64,000 bases of DNA from JAFAGX01 sp035623335 (GCA_035623335.1 DASPTQ010000009.1:12664-76663), one strand, 5' to 3'. Positions 17,031 through 25,082 are shown, counted from the stretch's first letter. The notes: a model not told the origin generated them from the sequence alone. A program made the numbers and translations.

Positions 17031-18026
17031 TCACTGAGCCTGCACGATTCCGATCTTGTTCACCCCGCTGCACGCCAGGTATACCCTGCCGTCTTTTGTC
17101 GCCGCCATGTTGCGAATGACGCCTCCGCCCGACGGGACTGGGGTCGTTGAAAAAGATTTGGTTTGAGGATCAAAACGCACCAGCTTATTCGGCTTCACGC
17201 CCGTCTCGGCATACCAGACGATTCCGTCGGGCGTCACGGTGATCCCGTATGGCTCCGACCCTTCACCACTCGGAGACTTCCACTCTTCGACCTTCCCGGT
17301 CGCGGGATCAAAATGCCCGAGGTAGCCACGCTCATAATCCGAGTAATAAATTGTTCCATCGGTCGCTACCGCTAATCGGCGAGGACGAGCCCCTTTCGAC
17401 ACTTCGTACTCCTTGATCGCCATGGTCTTCGGATCGATGCTGGCCAATTTGTTCGTTCCGAACTCACAGAAATAGGGAACTCCTGAGGGTAGGACTACGA
17501 TTCCGTAGGGTACTGCGTGCGGTGTCGGCACTTGCTTCAGCTTGATTTCTCCGCTGCTCGGGTCAAGCCTCCCCACAAAGTTCGATTCTTCAGCCGTGAA
17601 CCAGAGGATCCCATGCTGGTCGAATACGGGAGTATGCGGGTCGGTAGCCCGCGGGTCCGGCAGGTGATATTCCGTGATCTCCCCTGTTGCGGGGTTCAGT
17701 TTCCCAATATATCCCTTGAAAACCGCGGTGAACCAGATGTTCCCGTTTCGATCGGCTACCAGACCGTGGGGCCCGGAGTCGGGTGTTTTCAGGGGAAACT
17801 TGGTGAACTTTTCGTTCTTGGGATCAAAGCGCCCCAGTTCGTTGGCCATTTGCCCGGTGTACCAAAGCGAGCCATCCGGAGCAACAGCCGGATCATGGGG
17901 GCGCGAGTGTGGCGTCGGTACGTCCCATTCCCGGATCGTGATGGGCGCATTAACGTCGCCCGCATCCGAGGGAGCAACCAATAGGAGGATGGCCGGCAGG
18001 CAGAAGATCCAGGTGAACCGCTTCAT
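17031..18026 (-). CDS. Secreted virginiamycin-B-lyase-like beta-propeller
   Basis: A 331-residue protein with a signal peptide (FTWIFCLPAILLLVAPSDA) and seven repeats of the Vgb/NHL propeller type, each with a blade such as GLVADRNGNIWFTAVFKGYIGKL or GITVTPDGIVWYAETG. The catalytic residues of true virginiamycin B lyase (a distal His and Glu) cannot be confirmed by eye; most such proteins in soil bacteria have unknown substrates. AGGAGG stands 6 bases before the ATG at 18024-18026. It is an intact gene between two pseudogenes. Confidence 0.85.
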   Translation of the reverse strand: MKRFTWIFCLPAILLLVAPSDAGDVNAPITIREWDVPTPHSRPHDPAVAPDGSLWYTGQMANELGRFDPKNEKFTKFPLKTPDSGPHGLVADRNGNIWFTAVFKGYIGKLNPATGEITEYHLPDPRATDPHTPVFDQHGILWFTAEESNFVGRLDPSSGEIKLKQVPTPHAVPYGIVVLPSGVPYFCEFGTNKLASIDPKTMAIKEYEVSKGARPRRLAVATDGTIYYSDYERGYLGHFDPATGKVEEWKSPSGEGSEPYGITVTPDGIVWYAETGVKPNKLVRFDPQTKSFSTTPVPSGGGVIRNMAATKDGRVYLACSGVNKIGIVQAQ

Positions 18027-18372
18027 TAGTCTTCCTCCTGTTCCCCACAACCCGAAGGCATGATGCGAGGAAGCAACTGCTGAGGACGCAAGTCGCTAAT
18101 GTTAGGCCCGCATGCCAAGCTGGTCAACCATGAATTTGACACATGAATTTGAACATCATCCCGCAACTTCAATCTTTGGATTCTCCTGGCGCGACGTCCG
18201 CCGCCCGATCTGGAGACTGGCGCGAATTCGCCCGGGTGTGTCGTAGTCCCATATCCCTGTACAACCGAACAAGCAAGTCGAGGACTCATAATAACGTCTC
18301 GCAGTCCAGCGCACGGAGCCATTGCTCAGCCAACCTCCGAGGCGGCCGAGGCCGTAGAGTGAAGGTACCGAT

Positions 18373-19138
18373 ATGGCGATTTCGAACGCCATTCCAACAC
18401 TTCAACCTCCGATCATTTCTCAAACCCTTGACCAAGTGCTCGCAGACTACAGAAATGAGAGTTTTCAGGTTCGGCTCTGGGACGGCGCCACTTGGGGAAC
18501 GTTGGACCACCCCCAAGTTCACATTAGTGCTCTGCAATCCCGAAGCATTCCACAGACTATTTGAGTCTCCCTCTGAGCTAAGCATCGGAGAAGCGTATAT
18601 TGCTGGCGACTTTGATGTTGAAGGCGACATGGAAGCAGCTTTTGAGTTCGGTGACTATCTCTTGTCTCGGAAGAGAACTCACGGGGTTTCCCAGGTACTC
18701 GTAACCCTAGTACGGAAAATGCCAGTGCGCGAAAGAGCCGAGAATCACAGCCTAAGATTCTATGGACCCGCTCATTCAAAGAAGAGGGACTCCTTAAGCG
18801 ATTCGCTACCACTATGACCTTCCGCCAGAATTCTTTGCGCTATGGCTTGACCCGCAGATGATTTACTCGTGCGGGTATTTCGCTCACGGTGACAATGCTG
18901 ACCTCGATGCGGCCCAAGACTGCAAGCTGGAATATATATGCAGGAAACTCCGCCTGCGCCGGGGAGAGCATCTGCTTGACATCGGTTGCGGGTGGGGAGG
19001 TCTGATCCTGTATGCGGCGGCCCGATACGGCGTAGGTGCTCAGGGAATTACGCTCAGCTTGCGGCAGGCCGAAGCGGCGCGCAAGCGTATGGTTGAACAG
19101 TTGTACCACGCAGAGCTGCACCGCTCGCGCATCTCCGC
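18373..19138 (+). pseudogene. Cyclopropane-fatty-acyl-phospholipid synthase with two frameshifts
   Basis: Three successive frames make up one protein. Frame 1 (from ATG 18373) gives TLDQVLADYRNESFQVRLWD. Near the C-run at about 18509 the match moves to frame 2: PKFTLVLCNPEAFHRLF, then LSIGEAYIAGDFDVEGDMEA. Near 18797 it moves to frame 3: YHYDLPPEFFALWLDPQMIY, then the SAM-binding HLLDIGCGWGGLILYAAARYG. Matching stops soon after ITLSLRQAEAARKRMVEQ, so the last third of the enzyme (about 200 residues) is missing. An intact enzyme would add a methylene bridge from S-adenosylmethionine to membrane lipids. This copy is dead. Confidence 0.85.
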
Positions 19139-19232
19139 ATGGCACGCGCCAAATCTTACAAGGCCTTCCTCACCCCCAGGAAAGATGCCGATCCTAGCAT
19201 CCCCAGGAGTACGCGAACTTGCAAGAGCAGCT
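19139..19232 (+). pseudogene. Possible remnant of a TPR-protein C-terminus
   Basis: Just after the truncated synthase the frame reads ARAKSYKAFLTPRKDADPSIP, and after a shift EYANLQEQ. This resembles the C-terminal signature of TPR-containing kinase or regulator proteins common in Acidobacteriota ('...KDADPDIPIL...AKAEYAKLQ'). It is only about 30 residues long and needs a frameshift, so it is a scrap at a deletion junction at best. Confidence 0.4.
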
Positions 19233-19237
19233 CCTAC

Positions 19238-19732
19238 TTAGCTTCCAAGGCCTTCCGGGGACGGAGGGACTCGGCGCAGGAGCGTAATGGAAAATACCAG
19301 AATGAGCACGAGCACCCCTAACAAGCCAAGCTCAAACATGCTTGCTCGAAATATGCTCGCGCCCTCGGTCGACCATGCGCCACCCTTTGCCAGGCTGGCC
19401 GCTTCCAGAGTAATCACCAGGATGCGTCGAATCGAGGCAATGAGTCCGACGACAAGGAATGGTTCGGTAACCAGAAGATGCGAACGGATGGAGATGCGCA
19501 CGGTATGCAGGATCTCTACTAGCATGAGGACAATGAGCAGTTGGTCTAACACCCGCAGGGTCTCGGTTGCCAACGTCCAATGCACGAAGCCTTGCCAGAG
19601 CATTTTGCTGGCATTCGCTATCGTCGCCAGGGCCGCGAGGAAGAGCAACACGGCAAGAATGGAATAGATGACCACTTCGGCTTGCCCCAGATAGTCATCG
19701 AAGTTGATGCGGAGTTTCTGCTTTTCCACCAT
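19238..19732 (-). CDS. PsiE-family (phosphate-starvation-inducible) membrane protein
   Basis: A 164-residue protein with four membrane helices: VVIYSILAVLLFLAALATI, LDQLLIVLMLVEILHTV, EPFLVVGLIASIRRILVITLEA and FELGLLGVLVLILVFSITLL. The VEILHTVRISIRSH and EPFLVVGLIASIRRIL patterns are typical of the PsiE family. Its biochemical role is unknown; the E. coli member is induced by phosphate starvation. No Pho-box-like sequence was recognised upstream. Confidence 0.85.
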   Translation of the reverse strand: MVEKQKLRINFDDYLGQAEVVIYSILAVLLFLAALATIANASKMLWQGFVHWTLATETLRVLDQLLIVLMLVEILHTVRISIRSHLLVTEPFLVVGLIASIRRILVITLEAASLAKGGAWSTEGASIFRASMFELGLLGVLVLILVFSITLLRRVPPSPEGLGS

Positions 19733-20000
19733 TAAGGTTCACTTCTATCGAAGGTGTCGCCAAAGCCCAGTCATTCTAACTGCTCCTCGATATTACGCAA
19801 AATTCTCTCTAAGCTGTGCTTTCGCGGTTTCAACGCCTTCTGCTTTCAGCTCTTCTTGGATTCGAGCCTTGATCGACGGCTGGCCCAAAACCCTCGTTCT
19901 AGGTTCTCTGGTGTTTGCCGTATAGCAAGAATGAAACGGCCCGTGGCAAGGAGGACCTCTGCCCCGAAATCTCGAAACTTGTATCTGGGCAGCCTCTCGT

Positions 20001-20042
20001 CTATTATGTCGTATCAGACGCGTCGTATACGACCTATAATAG
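20001..20042. promoter_or_regulatory. Probable MarR operator and promoter of the methyltransferase-marR operon
   Basis: CTATTAT (20001-20007) and ATAATAG (20036-20042) form the ends of a long inverted repeat whose inner part is the perfect 12-bp palindrome GTCGTATACGAC (20022-20033); a second GTCGTAT lies at 20009-20014. TATTAT (20002-20007) with TTGTAT 17 bases upstream is a plausible promoter, which would place the operator over the start site. TATAAT at 20035-20040 is too close to the AGGAGG ribosome site to serve a normal leader. The rest of the gap 19733-20000 shows no gene. Confidence 0.6.
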
Positions 20043-20051
20043 GAGGTTGCC

Positions 20052-20624
20052 ATGAGATTCGATTTCCACCAGGCGGTTACTCTTCCCTGGCTTATGCTCG
20101 CCTTTTTTTGGGCGATCACGGCGGCCAGCGCCAAGAAGCCGCTGCGCCGAGAGTCCCCGGTCGCTCGTCTCTACCATCTGCTGCTCATGACAGGCGTTTT
20201 TGTCTTGCTCTTTCGCCCTGACATGCGGATAGGCCAACTCGGGTGGCGCATCGTTCCCCCGTCCGCTCAAGCCGCTTACACCGGACTAGGGTTGACCGTC
20301 CTAGGCGCTGCAACTGCGCTTTGGGCCCGCTTTACCTTAGGCGCAAACTGGAGCGCAACCGTGACGGTCAAAGAGGATCACTCCTTCGTGCAACGCGGCC
20401 CCTATCGGCTGGTGCGTCACCCTATTTATGCTGGGGGTCTGCTGGCTATGCTGGGAACCGCCGTCGTGTATGGTGAAGTTGGCTGCTTCGTCGCGGTAAT
20501 CCTTGCCTTCGTCGGCTGGTGGTTGAAGGCCCGAAGGGAAGAGGAATTCATGACGCAGCAGTTTGGCAACGACTATCGTTGTTACCAAAGAACCGTCCGA
20601 CAGTTGATCCCTTTTGTGCTGTAG
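20052..20624 (+). CDS. Isoprenylcysteine/phospholipid methyltransferase-like membrane protein
   Basis: A 190-residue protein of the ICMT/PEMT type, with about five hydrophobic helices and the conserved SAM-binding C-terminal motif: FVQRGPYRLVRHPIYAGG, then helices, then ARREEEFMTQQFGNDYRCYQ. Bacterial members methylate small lipids, quinones or unknown acids. AGGAGG lies 5 bases before the ATG. The marR gene follows after 18 bases, and a large palindrome covers the promoter, so it is probably repressed by that MarR protein. A second ICMT-like gene lies at 48.6 kb. Confidence 0.82.
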   Translation: MRFDFHQAVTLPWLMLAFFWAITAASAKKPLRRESPVARLYHLLLMTGVFVLLFRPDMRIGQLGWRIVPPSAQAAYTGLGLTVLGAATALWARFTLGANWSATVTVKEDHSFVQRGPYRLVRHPIYAGGLLAMLGTAVVYGEVGCFVAVILAFVGWWLKARREEEFMTQQFGNDYRCYQRTVRQLIPFVL

Positions 20625-20642
20625 CTAGGCAGGTACGGACTC

Positions 20643-21116
20643 ATGGCGAAAAGGAATGTGAGGAAAGGGCAGGAAACGGAGCTACGTCACCTGGCCTTAG
20701 AACTGGAGCAGCACCTGTCCGTCATCCGCCAAGCGATTCGCCGACCGGTCGAAGCGGAGTTCGCGAAGGGTGGCCTTACCGGGCCACAGAGAAGTGTTAT
20801 GCAGGCGGTAGTAAGGTCCGAGGGCCTGAGTCTTAAGGAACTAACCGCCCAGGTCGGTCTCGCCCACAGTACAGTGTCGGGAATTGTGGATCGTTTGGAA
20901 AAGCGCGGCCTGGTCAAGCGTCAGCCGAACCTCGACGACCGCCGCCATACCAGAATCATGGCTTCCGCAGTGGTGCGAGAGTTTTTGCAAAAGAGATATC
21001 CAGTCCTGGCCGCCCATCCGCTGTTCGATGTGCTGCGCATCGCCAAGGCAGACGAGCGCGCCGCCGTGGTCACGGGTATCAGGACTCTTCGCAGTCTTTT
21101 CGACCAGCGACGCTAG
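20643..21116 (+). CDS. MarR-family transcriptional regulator
   Basis: A 157-residue winged-helix regulator. The DNA-binding core reads SLKELTAQVGLAHSTVSGIV (helix-turn-helix), DRLEKRGLVKRQ, and the beta-wing DRRHTRIMASA, with helices at both ends for dimerisation. MarR proteins bind palindromes and are released by small phenolic or lipophilic ligands. It is co-transcribed with the methyltransferase gene just upstream, and the palindrome at 20001-20042 is its likely target. Confidence 0.9.
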   Translation: MAKRNVRKGQETELRHLALELEQHLSVIRQAIRRPVEAEFAKGGLTGPQRSVMQAVVRSEGLSLKELTAQVGLAHSTVSGIVDRLEKRGLVKRQPNLDDRRHTRIMASAVVREFLQKRYPVLAAHPLFDVLRIAKADERAAVVTGIRTLRSLFDQRR

Positions 21117-21185
21117 GCTGGAAGTCCTCGGCACGCGCCTGAACTGGGTACCACGTCGGCCCGGGATAGTGAAATTCTTACACCT

Positions 21186-21210
21186 TTTGGCGTTACGCTA
21201 ATCGGCATAA
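21186..21210 (+). repeat. Palindromic repeat copy 1, upstream of the AAA ATPase gene
   Basis: Twenty-five bases beginning TTTGGCGTTACGCTAAT that match copy 2 at 23 of 25 positions. GCGT-T-ACGC forms an inner palindrome. It lies 31 bases before copy 2. Confidence 0.75.
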
Positions 21211-21233
21211 TCACATTTTTCTCCTTGACCTAT

Positions 21234-21266
21234 TACGCTATTTGGCGTTACGCTAATAGGCGTAAT
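21234..21266 (+). repeat. Palindromic repeat copy 2, abutting the ATPase start codon
   Basis: A 33-bp unit that ends at the base before the ATPase ATG. ATTACGC (21232-21238) and GCGTAAT (21260-21266) are inverted ends, and GCGT-T-ACGC is an inner palindrome. Copy 3 downstream of the gene matches it at 27 of 33 positions. Its place over the ribosome site suggests a control role. Confidence 0.8.
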
Positions 21267-22406
21267 ATGACCCAGGAAAATCCCTTCGTTTTTGGCGAGA
21301 TTATCGACGATGCGAATTTCGTCAACCGAACCAACGAACTCAACCAACTCGTCCGCGATGTGGCGGATGGGCAAAAGGTGTTCCTGTTGTCTCCGCGACG
21401 TTTTGGAAAGAGTTCCCTGGTCGCGGTCGCCCTTCTCCGCTTGAAGAAGCGTCATATCCATACGGTCAGCTTGACCGTGAGCAGTTACTCCAGCTATGCC
21501 CAATTTCTCGAGAAGTTTGCGGAGAAAGTATTGCGCGCCGCCGGTCCCTGGGAGAGGGTCAAGGATTGGGCTACGAGATTCGCTCGCCAGGTCAAGCCCG
21601 ACGTCAGCATCAACATGGCCACCGGCGAAGTCAGTTTGTCCCTCGGCAAAGGTGCCAACTTCGATCCCGCACCGATCGCACCCGACGTATTCGCGCTGCC
21701 GGGTGAGTTAACTAAGAATGCCGGCTTTCGCATGGCCATATGCCTTGACGAGTTTCAGCAGATTTCCGAATTTAACGGAGGCTCCGTCGAAAATGCCATC
21801 CGCGACCAGGTGCAGCGGCAAAGAGATGTGGGATATGTTTTCGCGGGATCTCAACCAACCTTGATGCAGGAAATGCTCTCCTCGGAACGTCCCTTTCACA
21901 AGGCCGGCCCTCAGATGTTCCTGGATAAGATTGCCGCAAAAAACTGGAAGGAATTTATCACTCGCCATTTTCGCAGCCGAGGCCGGACTCTGGACGAACA
22001 GGGTTTGGAGATGCTCCTCTCTTCGGCGGATTTGATTCCCTACGATGTTCAGCGCATCGCGCACGAACTCTGGGACTATGCGGAACTGAAAAACAAGCGT
22101 CAACTAGACGCATCCGACGTGAAAGCCGTGATCGACAGCCTAGTAACAGCCCAGTCCACCTACTATGAGCTTCTATGGGAACAGCTTTCCGCGCGGCAAC
22201 GCGCAACCTTGCAGGCGCTCGGTCAGCGAGGTGCTGCGGAGATTTACTCCCAGGGTGTCCGCGAAGAATTCCGTCTCGGACCGGCCTCCTCCGTGCAGAA
22301 GGCTCTTCAGTCGCTCGATGCAAGAGATATCCTGGATCGCTATAAAGGCGACTATTTCTTTCTGGACCCGCTGTTTCCTCTCTGGATCAGAAGGAAGGGA
22401 GCCTAG
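21267..22406 (+). CDS. AAA/STAND-type ATPase (archaeal-ATPase-like) flanked by palindromic repeats
   Basis: A 379-residue ATPase starting MTQENPFVFGEIIDDANFVNR, where the FVNR box is typical of the archaeal-ATPase/AAA_16-like group. The Walker A is a variant, LLSPRRFGKSSLV; Walker B is MAICLDEFQQI; sensor-like FAGSQPTLM follows. The C-terminal third (LSARQRATLQALGQRG, SSVQKALQSLDARDIL) is a winged-helix domain ending FLDPLFPLWIRR. Such ATPases are often linked to mobile or defence modules, but a partner effector is not seen here. The gene is bracketed by near-identical palindromic repeats at 21234-21266 and 22414-22446. The frame upstream of ATG 21267 only translates the repeat. Confidence 0.85.
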   Translation: MTQENPFVFGEIIDDANFVNRTNELNQLVRDVADGQKVFLLSPRRFGKSSLVAVALLRLKKRHIHTVSLTVSSYSSYAQFLEKFAEKVLRAAGPWERVKDWATRFARQVKPDVSINMATGEVSLSLGKGANFDPAPIAPDVFALPGELTKNAGFRMAICLDEFQQISEFNGGSVENAIRDQVQRQRDVGYVFAGSQPTLMQEMLSSERPFHKAGPQMFLDKIAAKNWKEFITRHFRSRGRTLDEQGLEMLLSSADLIPYDVQRIAHELWDYAELKNKRQLDASDVKAVIDSLVTAQSTYYELLWEQLSARQRATLQALGQRGAAEIYSQGVREEFRLGPASSVQKALQSLDARDILDRYKGDYFFLDPLFPLWIRRKGA

Positions 22407-22413
22407 GTACGGC

Positions 22414-22446
22414 TACGCCATTTGGCGTTACTCCAAGGAGCGTAAT
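22414..22446 (+). repeat. Palindromic repeat copy 3, just downstream of the ATPase gene
   Basis: A 33-bp unit beginning 8 bases after the ATPase stop codon. It matches copy 2 at 27 of 33 positions. Its centre changes to CTCC-AA-GGAG, another perfect hairpin, so symmetry is kept although the bases differ. Confidence 0.8.
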
Positions 22447-22608
22447 GGCGCATCGGTACGCGTGGCCTTGCGATCGAGAGTGTGGACTCTGGCGCCTGCT
22501 CATGGCAAGGAATCATGTCCAACCCCATAAAATCCACGCGATAGGATGCGTGAAGTGTGGTGCGCCTAGAATCCGGTGAGACAGCGTTGCCCCATGTGCC
22601 CAAGACTT

Positions 22609-22782
22609 CTAGGGACCTTCGACGATTTTTTGCATGGCACTGTTGATGTGTTCGAGGGTCACGGCAATCTTTTCCAAAGACTTGTGAATATTCGCCAGTT
22701 GTTTCTGGGTTGGCGTTTCCTCTTCACGGCGCTGCTGGCTGTCGATCCTATCCGCAACTTGGCGGATCGCTGTTTGGGACAT
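22609..22782 (-). CDS. Small coiled-coil protein
   Basis: A 57-residue charged protein starting MSQTAIRQVADRIDSQQRREEE. The segment LANIHKSLEKIAVTLEHINSAM has a regular heptad spacing of Leu/Ile/Val and should form a coiled coil. No known family is recognised. GGGAGG stands 8 bases before the ATG, a strong reason to count it as a real gene. It lies between the repeat-flanked ATPase and the fluoride-riboswitch antiporter operon and points away from the latter. Confidence 0.6.
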   Translation of the reverse strand: MSQTAIRQVADRIDSQQRREEETPTQKQLANIHKSLEKIAVTLEHINSAMQKIVEGP

Positions 22783-23144
22783 GATGATTGCCTCCCGTAT
22801 TTCGCATACTAAACGGCGACCCAATCCCGCACTATGTCTAAACTTGATTCCCGCACAATACACAGTTTTTCTGTTTCATTCCAAGCTCATACCTAGCGAA
22901 GAATTTCGGAAATTCAGCCCCTCTGAGAAACTCCACTGACAATAGGCGGGAATGTGCTTTCGACCTTCTTGAACCTCTTCATCAGAGGTCAAGAAGTGTC
23001 TTCCTGATGACCAGTTGAACCATCTCGACCGAATGGCAAAGGGCTTCGGACCGAAGGATCGCTGGTTGCTGCTGCAGGTGGCGATGGCAAAGGAGGTGCT
23101 CCCCATCGAGCATGATCGATGACGGGGTAGTCGTCCTCGATTAC
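22783..23144. other. Intergenic stretch, no gene seen
   Basis: About 360 bases between the small coiled-coil gene and the riboswitch promoter. A 76-codon minus-strand frame (22876-23106) has no family character and no ribosome site that I can see. Confidence 0.5.
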
Positions 23145-23172
23145 TTGCTGAGGATCTTCAATCCGCTATAAT
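23145..23172 (+). promoter_or_regulatory. Promoter of fluoride-riboswitch operon A
   Basis: A perfect TATAAT at 23167-23172 follows TTGCTG at 23145-23150 with a 16-base spacer. Transcription would begin near 23179, just before the riboswitch aptamer. This also rules out the ATG at 23171 as a start codon. Confidence 0.7.
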
Positions 23173-23186
23173 GAGCACAGTCTCAA

Positions 23187-23273
23187 CGGTGAAGGAGTTC
23201 ACCGCTAACCGCTGTCCCACCTTCGAGCCGGAACAGCTGATGACTCCTGACAAGCGGTCCTTGTCGCGGAGTC
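23187..23273 (+). ncRNA. Fluoride riboswitch (crcB motif) A
   Basis: The segment carries the fluoride aptamer pattern: stem GGTG...CACC around AAGGAGTT, the linker AACCGC, a stem GCTGT...ACAGC (23211-23237), and the hallmark GCTGATGACTCCTG. GGAGT and ACTCC form the ligand-stabilised pseudoknot. Downstream, GACAAG/CTTGTC and GGAGT (23268-23272) can capture the same ACTCC (23243-23247), a mutually exclusive fold. No T-run follows, so the output mechanism is not a classic terminator. It precedes the antiporter gene by about 50 bases. Confidence 0.9.
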
Positions 23274-23323
23274 ATAGCCACGGCAAGCACCCAGATAAGT
23301 CCAGAAGTCGAGGTATTGCCGCA

Positions 23324-24538
23324 ATGCAGAGCATCTGGGGTTTGGCCTCTTTGTGGGTAGGTTTGGCGCTGATCGCCACTCTTCTTGCCATTTGGTTTAA
23401 GATCTCCACGGCTCTGACCGAGATTGTCGTAGGCACGGTGGCGCAGCTGGTCGTCGGTGCGTTCATTGTCCAGGGAGGCCTCGGAGCCAAGAGCGAGTGG
23501 ATTACCTTCCTGGCCGGCACCGGCGCAATCGTTCTTACGTTTCTTGCCGGTGCGGAGCTGGATCCCCTGATCTTTCGCACCAAGTGGAAAGAAGCGACGG
23601 TGGTTGGACTGGTGGGATTCTTCGGTCCTTTCCTGGGTTGCACGGCCATCGCTCACTATGTCCTCCATTGGACCGTGCGCTCGAGCTGGTTAGCGGGGGT
23701 GGCTCTCTCCACGACGTCGGTGGCCGTGGTGTACGCCGTGATGTTGGAGCTCGGGTTCAACGCCACCGATTTCGGGAAAGCGATACTGGCGGCGTGTTTT
23801 GTAAACGATCTGGGTACCGTGATCGCTCTGGGCTTGATCTTCTCTCCGTTTACCACCAAAACTCTGATCTTCGTCGGCAGCAGCGCGCTCATCTTTGGAG
23901 TGTTGCCGTTCCTGACTCCTTGGTTCTTTAGGATCTATGGCGGGCGCGTTTCCGAACTTGAAGCCAAATATCTGCTCTTCGTTCTCTTCGCCATGGGAGG
24001 TTTGGCGGTCTGGTCGGGAAGCGAAGCTGTACTGCCCGCGTACATCATTGGAATGGTATTGGCAGGCACGGTTGGCAAAGACCACGTCCTGATCCGACGA
24101 CTGCGTACGCTGACCTTCGGCTTGCTGACACCCTTTTATTTCATTCGGGCTGGATCGTTCGTTTCGGTTCCGGCGTTGAGGGCGGCACCCTTGGTATTCC
24201 TCGTTCTGTTCTTGGCGAAGATGCTCTCCAAAGTGATCGGCTTGCTTCCCACGGTGAAGGCGTTTCAGTACGAGCGCGAGGAAGGGTTGTATTTCACGCT
24301 CATGATGTCCACCGGTTTGACCTTTGGAACCATCTCCTCACTGTTTGGGTTGAACCACGGCATTATTGATCAGCGACAATATTCTCACCTGGTCGCCACC
24401 GTGATTGGCAGTGCCGTGATTCCGACCATGATTGCGAATGCCTGGTTCATGCCCAGGCACCTATTGTCGAAGTCCAGGCACAATGGCCCTGCAGTTTCCC
24501 AAGCCGCTACCCTAAGCACGGAAGGAGAAACTCCATGA
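23324..24538 (+). CDS. CPA2-type Na+(K+)/H+ antiporter in a fluoride-responsive operon
   Basis: A 404-residue integral membrane protein with about 12 hydrophobic helices, beginning MQSIWGLASLWVGLALI. It has the CPA2/KefB-like core: FLAGAELDP, then the paired residues in LGFNATDFGKAILAACFVNDLGT (the VND of the ion site), and VLPAYIIGMVLAG. The longer frame from 23171 runs through the riboswitch and is not used; GAGG stands 10 bases before ATG 23324. Antiporters of this kind are known members of fluoride riboswitch regulons, where they may offset acid or ion stress from HF entry. The uspA gene overlaps its last 4 bases. Confidence 0.88.
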   Translation: MQSIWGLASLWVGLALIATLLAIWFKISTALTEIVVGTVAQLVVGAFIVQGGLGAKSEWITFLAGTGAIVLTFLAGAELDPLIFRTKWKEATVVGLVGFFGPFLGCTAIAHYVLHWTVRSSWLAGVALSTTSVAVVYAVMLELGFNATDFGKAILAACFVNDLGTVIALGLIFSPFTTKTLIFVGSSALIFGVLPFLTPWFFRIYGGRVSELEAKYLLFVLFAMGGLAVWSGSEAVLPAYIIGMVLAGTVGKDHVLIRRLRTLTFGLLTPFYFIRAGSFVSVPALRAAPLVFLVLFLAKMLSKVIGLLPTVKAFQYEREEGLYFTLMMSTGLTFGTISSLFGLNHGIIDQRQYSHLVATVIGSAVIPTMIANAWFMPRHLLSKSRHNGPAVSQAATLSTEGETP

Positions 24539-24975
24539 CCGGGAGACGACACAACGTGCACTTTCGACGGATGCTGATTGGCTATGACGGCTCCCCGCAG
24601 TCGGAAAAGGCAGTGGAGATCGCGTTCTCTCTTGCTCAATGCGTCGATTCAAGCGTCTTGGTCTTGGCGGTGGCAAGGCCTCCGGAGCCTGCGACCTCTG
24701 TCGAACTGGAGGCTGTGCTGGACGACGCGAGGGAGCACTTCCAGGAAGGATTCAAGAAGATTTTGGAGAAGGCTCGCGCGCACGACCTGAATGTGAAGAC
24801 AGACATGGCCGTGGGACATCCGGGAGAACAGATTATTCATCGTGCGGAAAAGGACGGAATTGATCTCATCATTCTGGGCCGTCGAGGCCGATCGATGATT
24901 TCGAGAATGATGTTGGGTTCGGTCTCAGAACGTGTCCTTCGGTACGCGCATTGTCCGGTCATGGTCGTGCACTGA
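24535..24975 (+). CDS. Universal stress protein (UspA family)
   Basis: A 146-residue UspA fold: MLIGYDGSPQSEKAVEIAFSL at the start and the ATP-binding signature GRRGRSMISRMMLGSVSERV (G-x2-G-x9-GS) near the end, closing CPVMVVH. It therefore belongs to the nucleotide-binding branch. The ATG overlaps the stop of the antiporter gene (ATGA), so the two are translationally coupled and share riboswitch A. A close relative with its own fluoride riboswitch is encoded at 25897-26334 on the other strand. It acts in the cytoplasm; the client is unknown. Confidence 0.93.
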   Translation: MTGRRHNVHFRRMLIGYDGSPQSEKAVEIAFSLAQCVDSSVLVLAVARPPEPATSVELEAVLDDAREHFQEGFKKILEKARAHDLNVKTDMAVGHPGEQIIHRAEKDGIDLIILGRRGRSMISRMMLGSVSERVLRYAHCPVMVVH

Positions 24976-25082
24976 CTTGGCGAGGCGTCGCAGATATAGC
25001 GAACATGCTGACGGAGTTCGTCACCTTTGAGGAGTCGGCCGCTCTTCCTTCTGAATCGAAAAGGATGGTAGTACGGTAGGTT

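Noticed and set aside
19793..19885. Minus-strand peptide IKARIQEELKAEGVETAKAQL inside a longer frame
   Set aside because: It resembles the start of a common small acidobacterial protein, but it is about 30 residues long, is broken by unrelated sequence, and overlaps no ribosome site. Too weak to annotate.
23171..23323. N-terminal 51-residue extension of the antiporter frame
   Set aside because: It translates the -10 element and the fluoride riboswitch itself, and the predicted transcript begins after its ATG.
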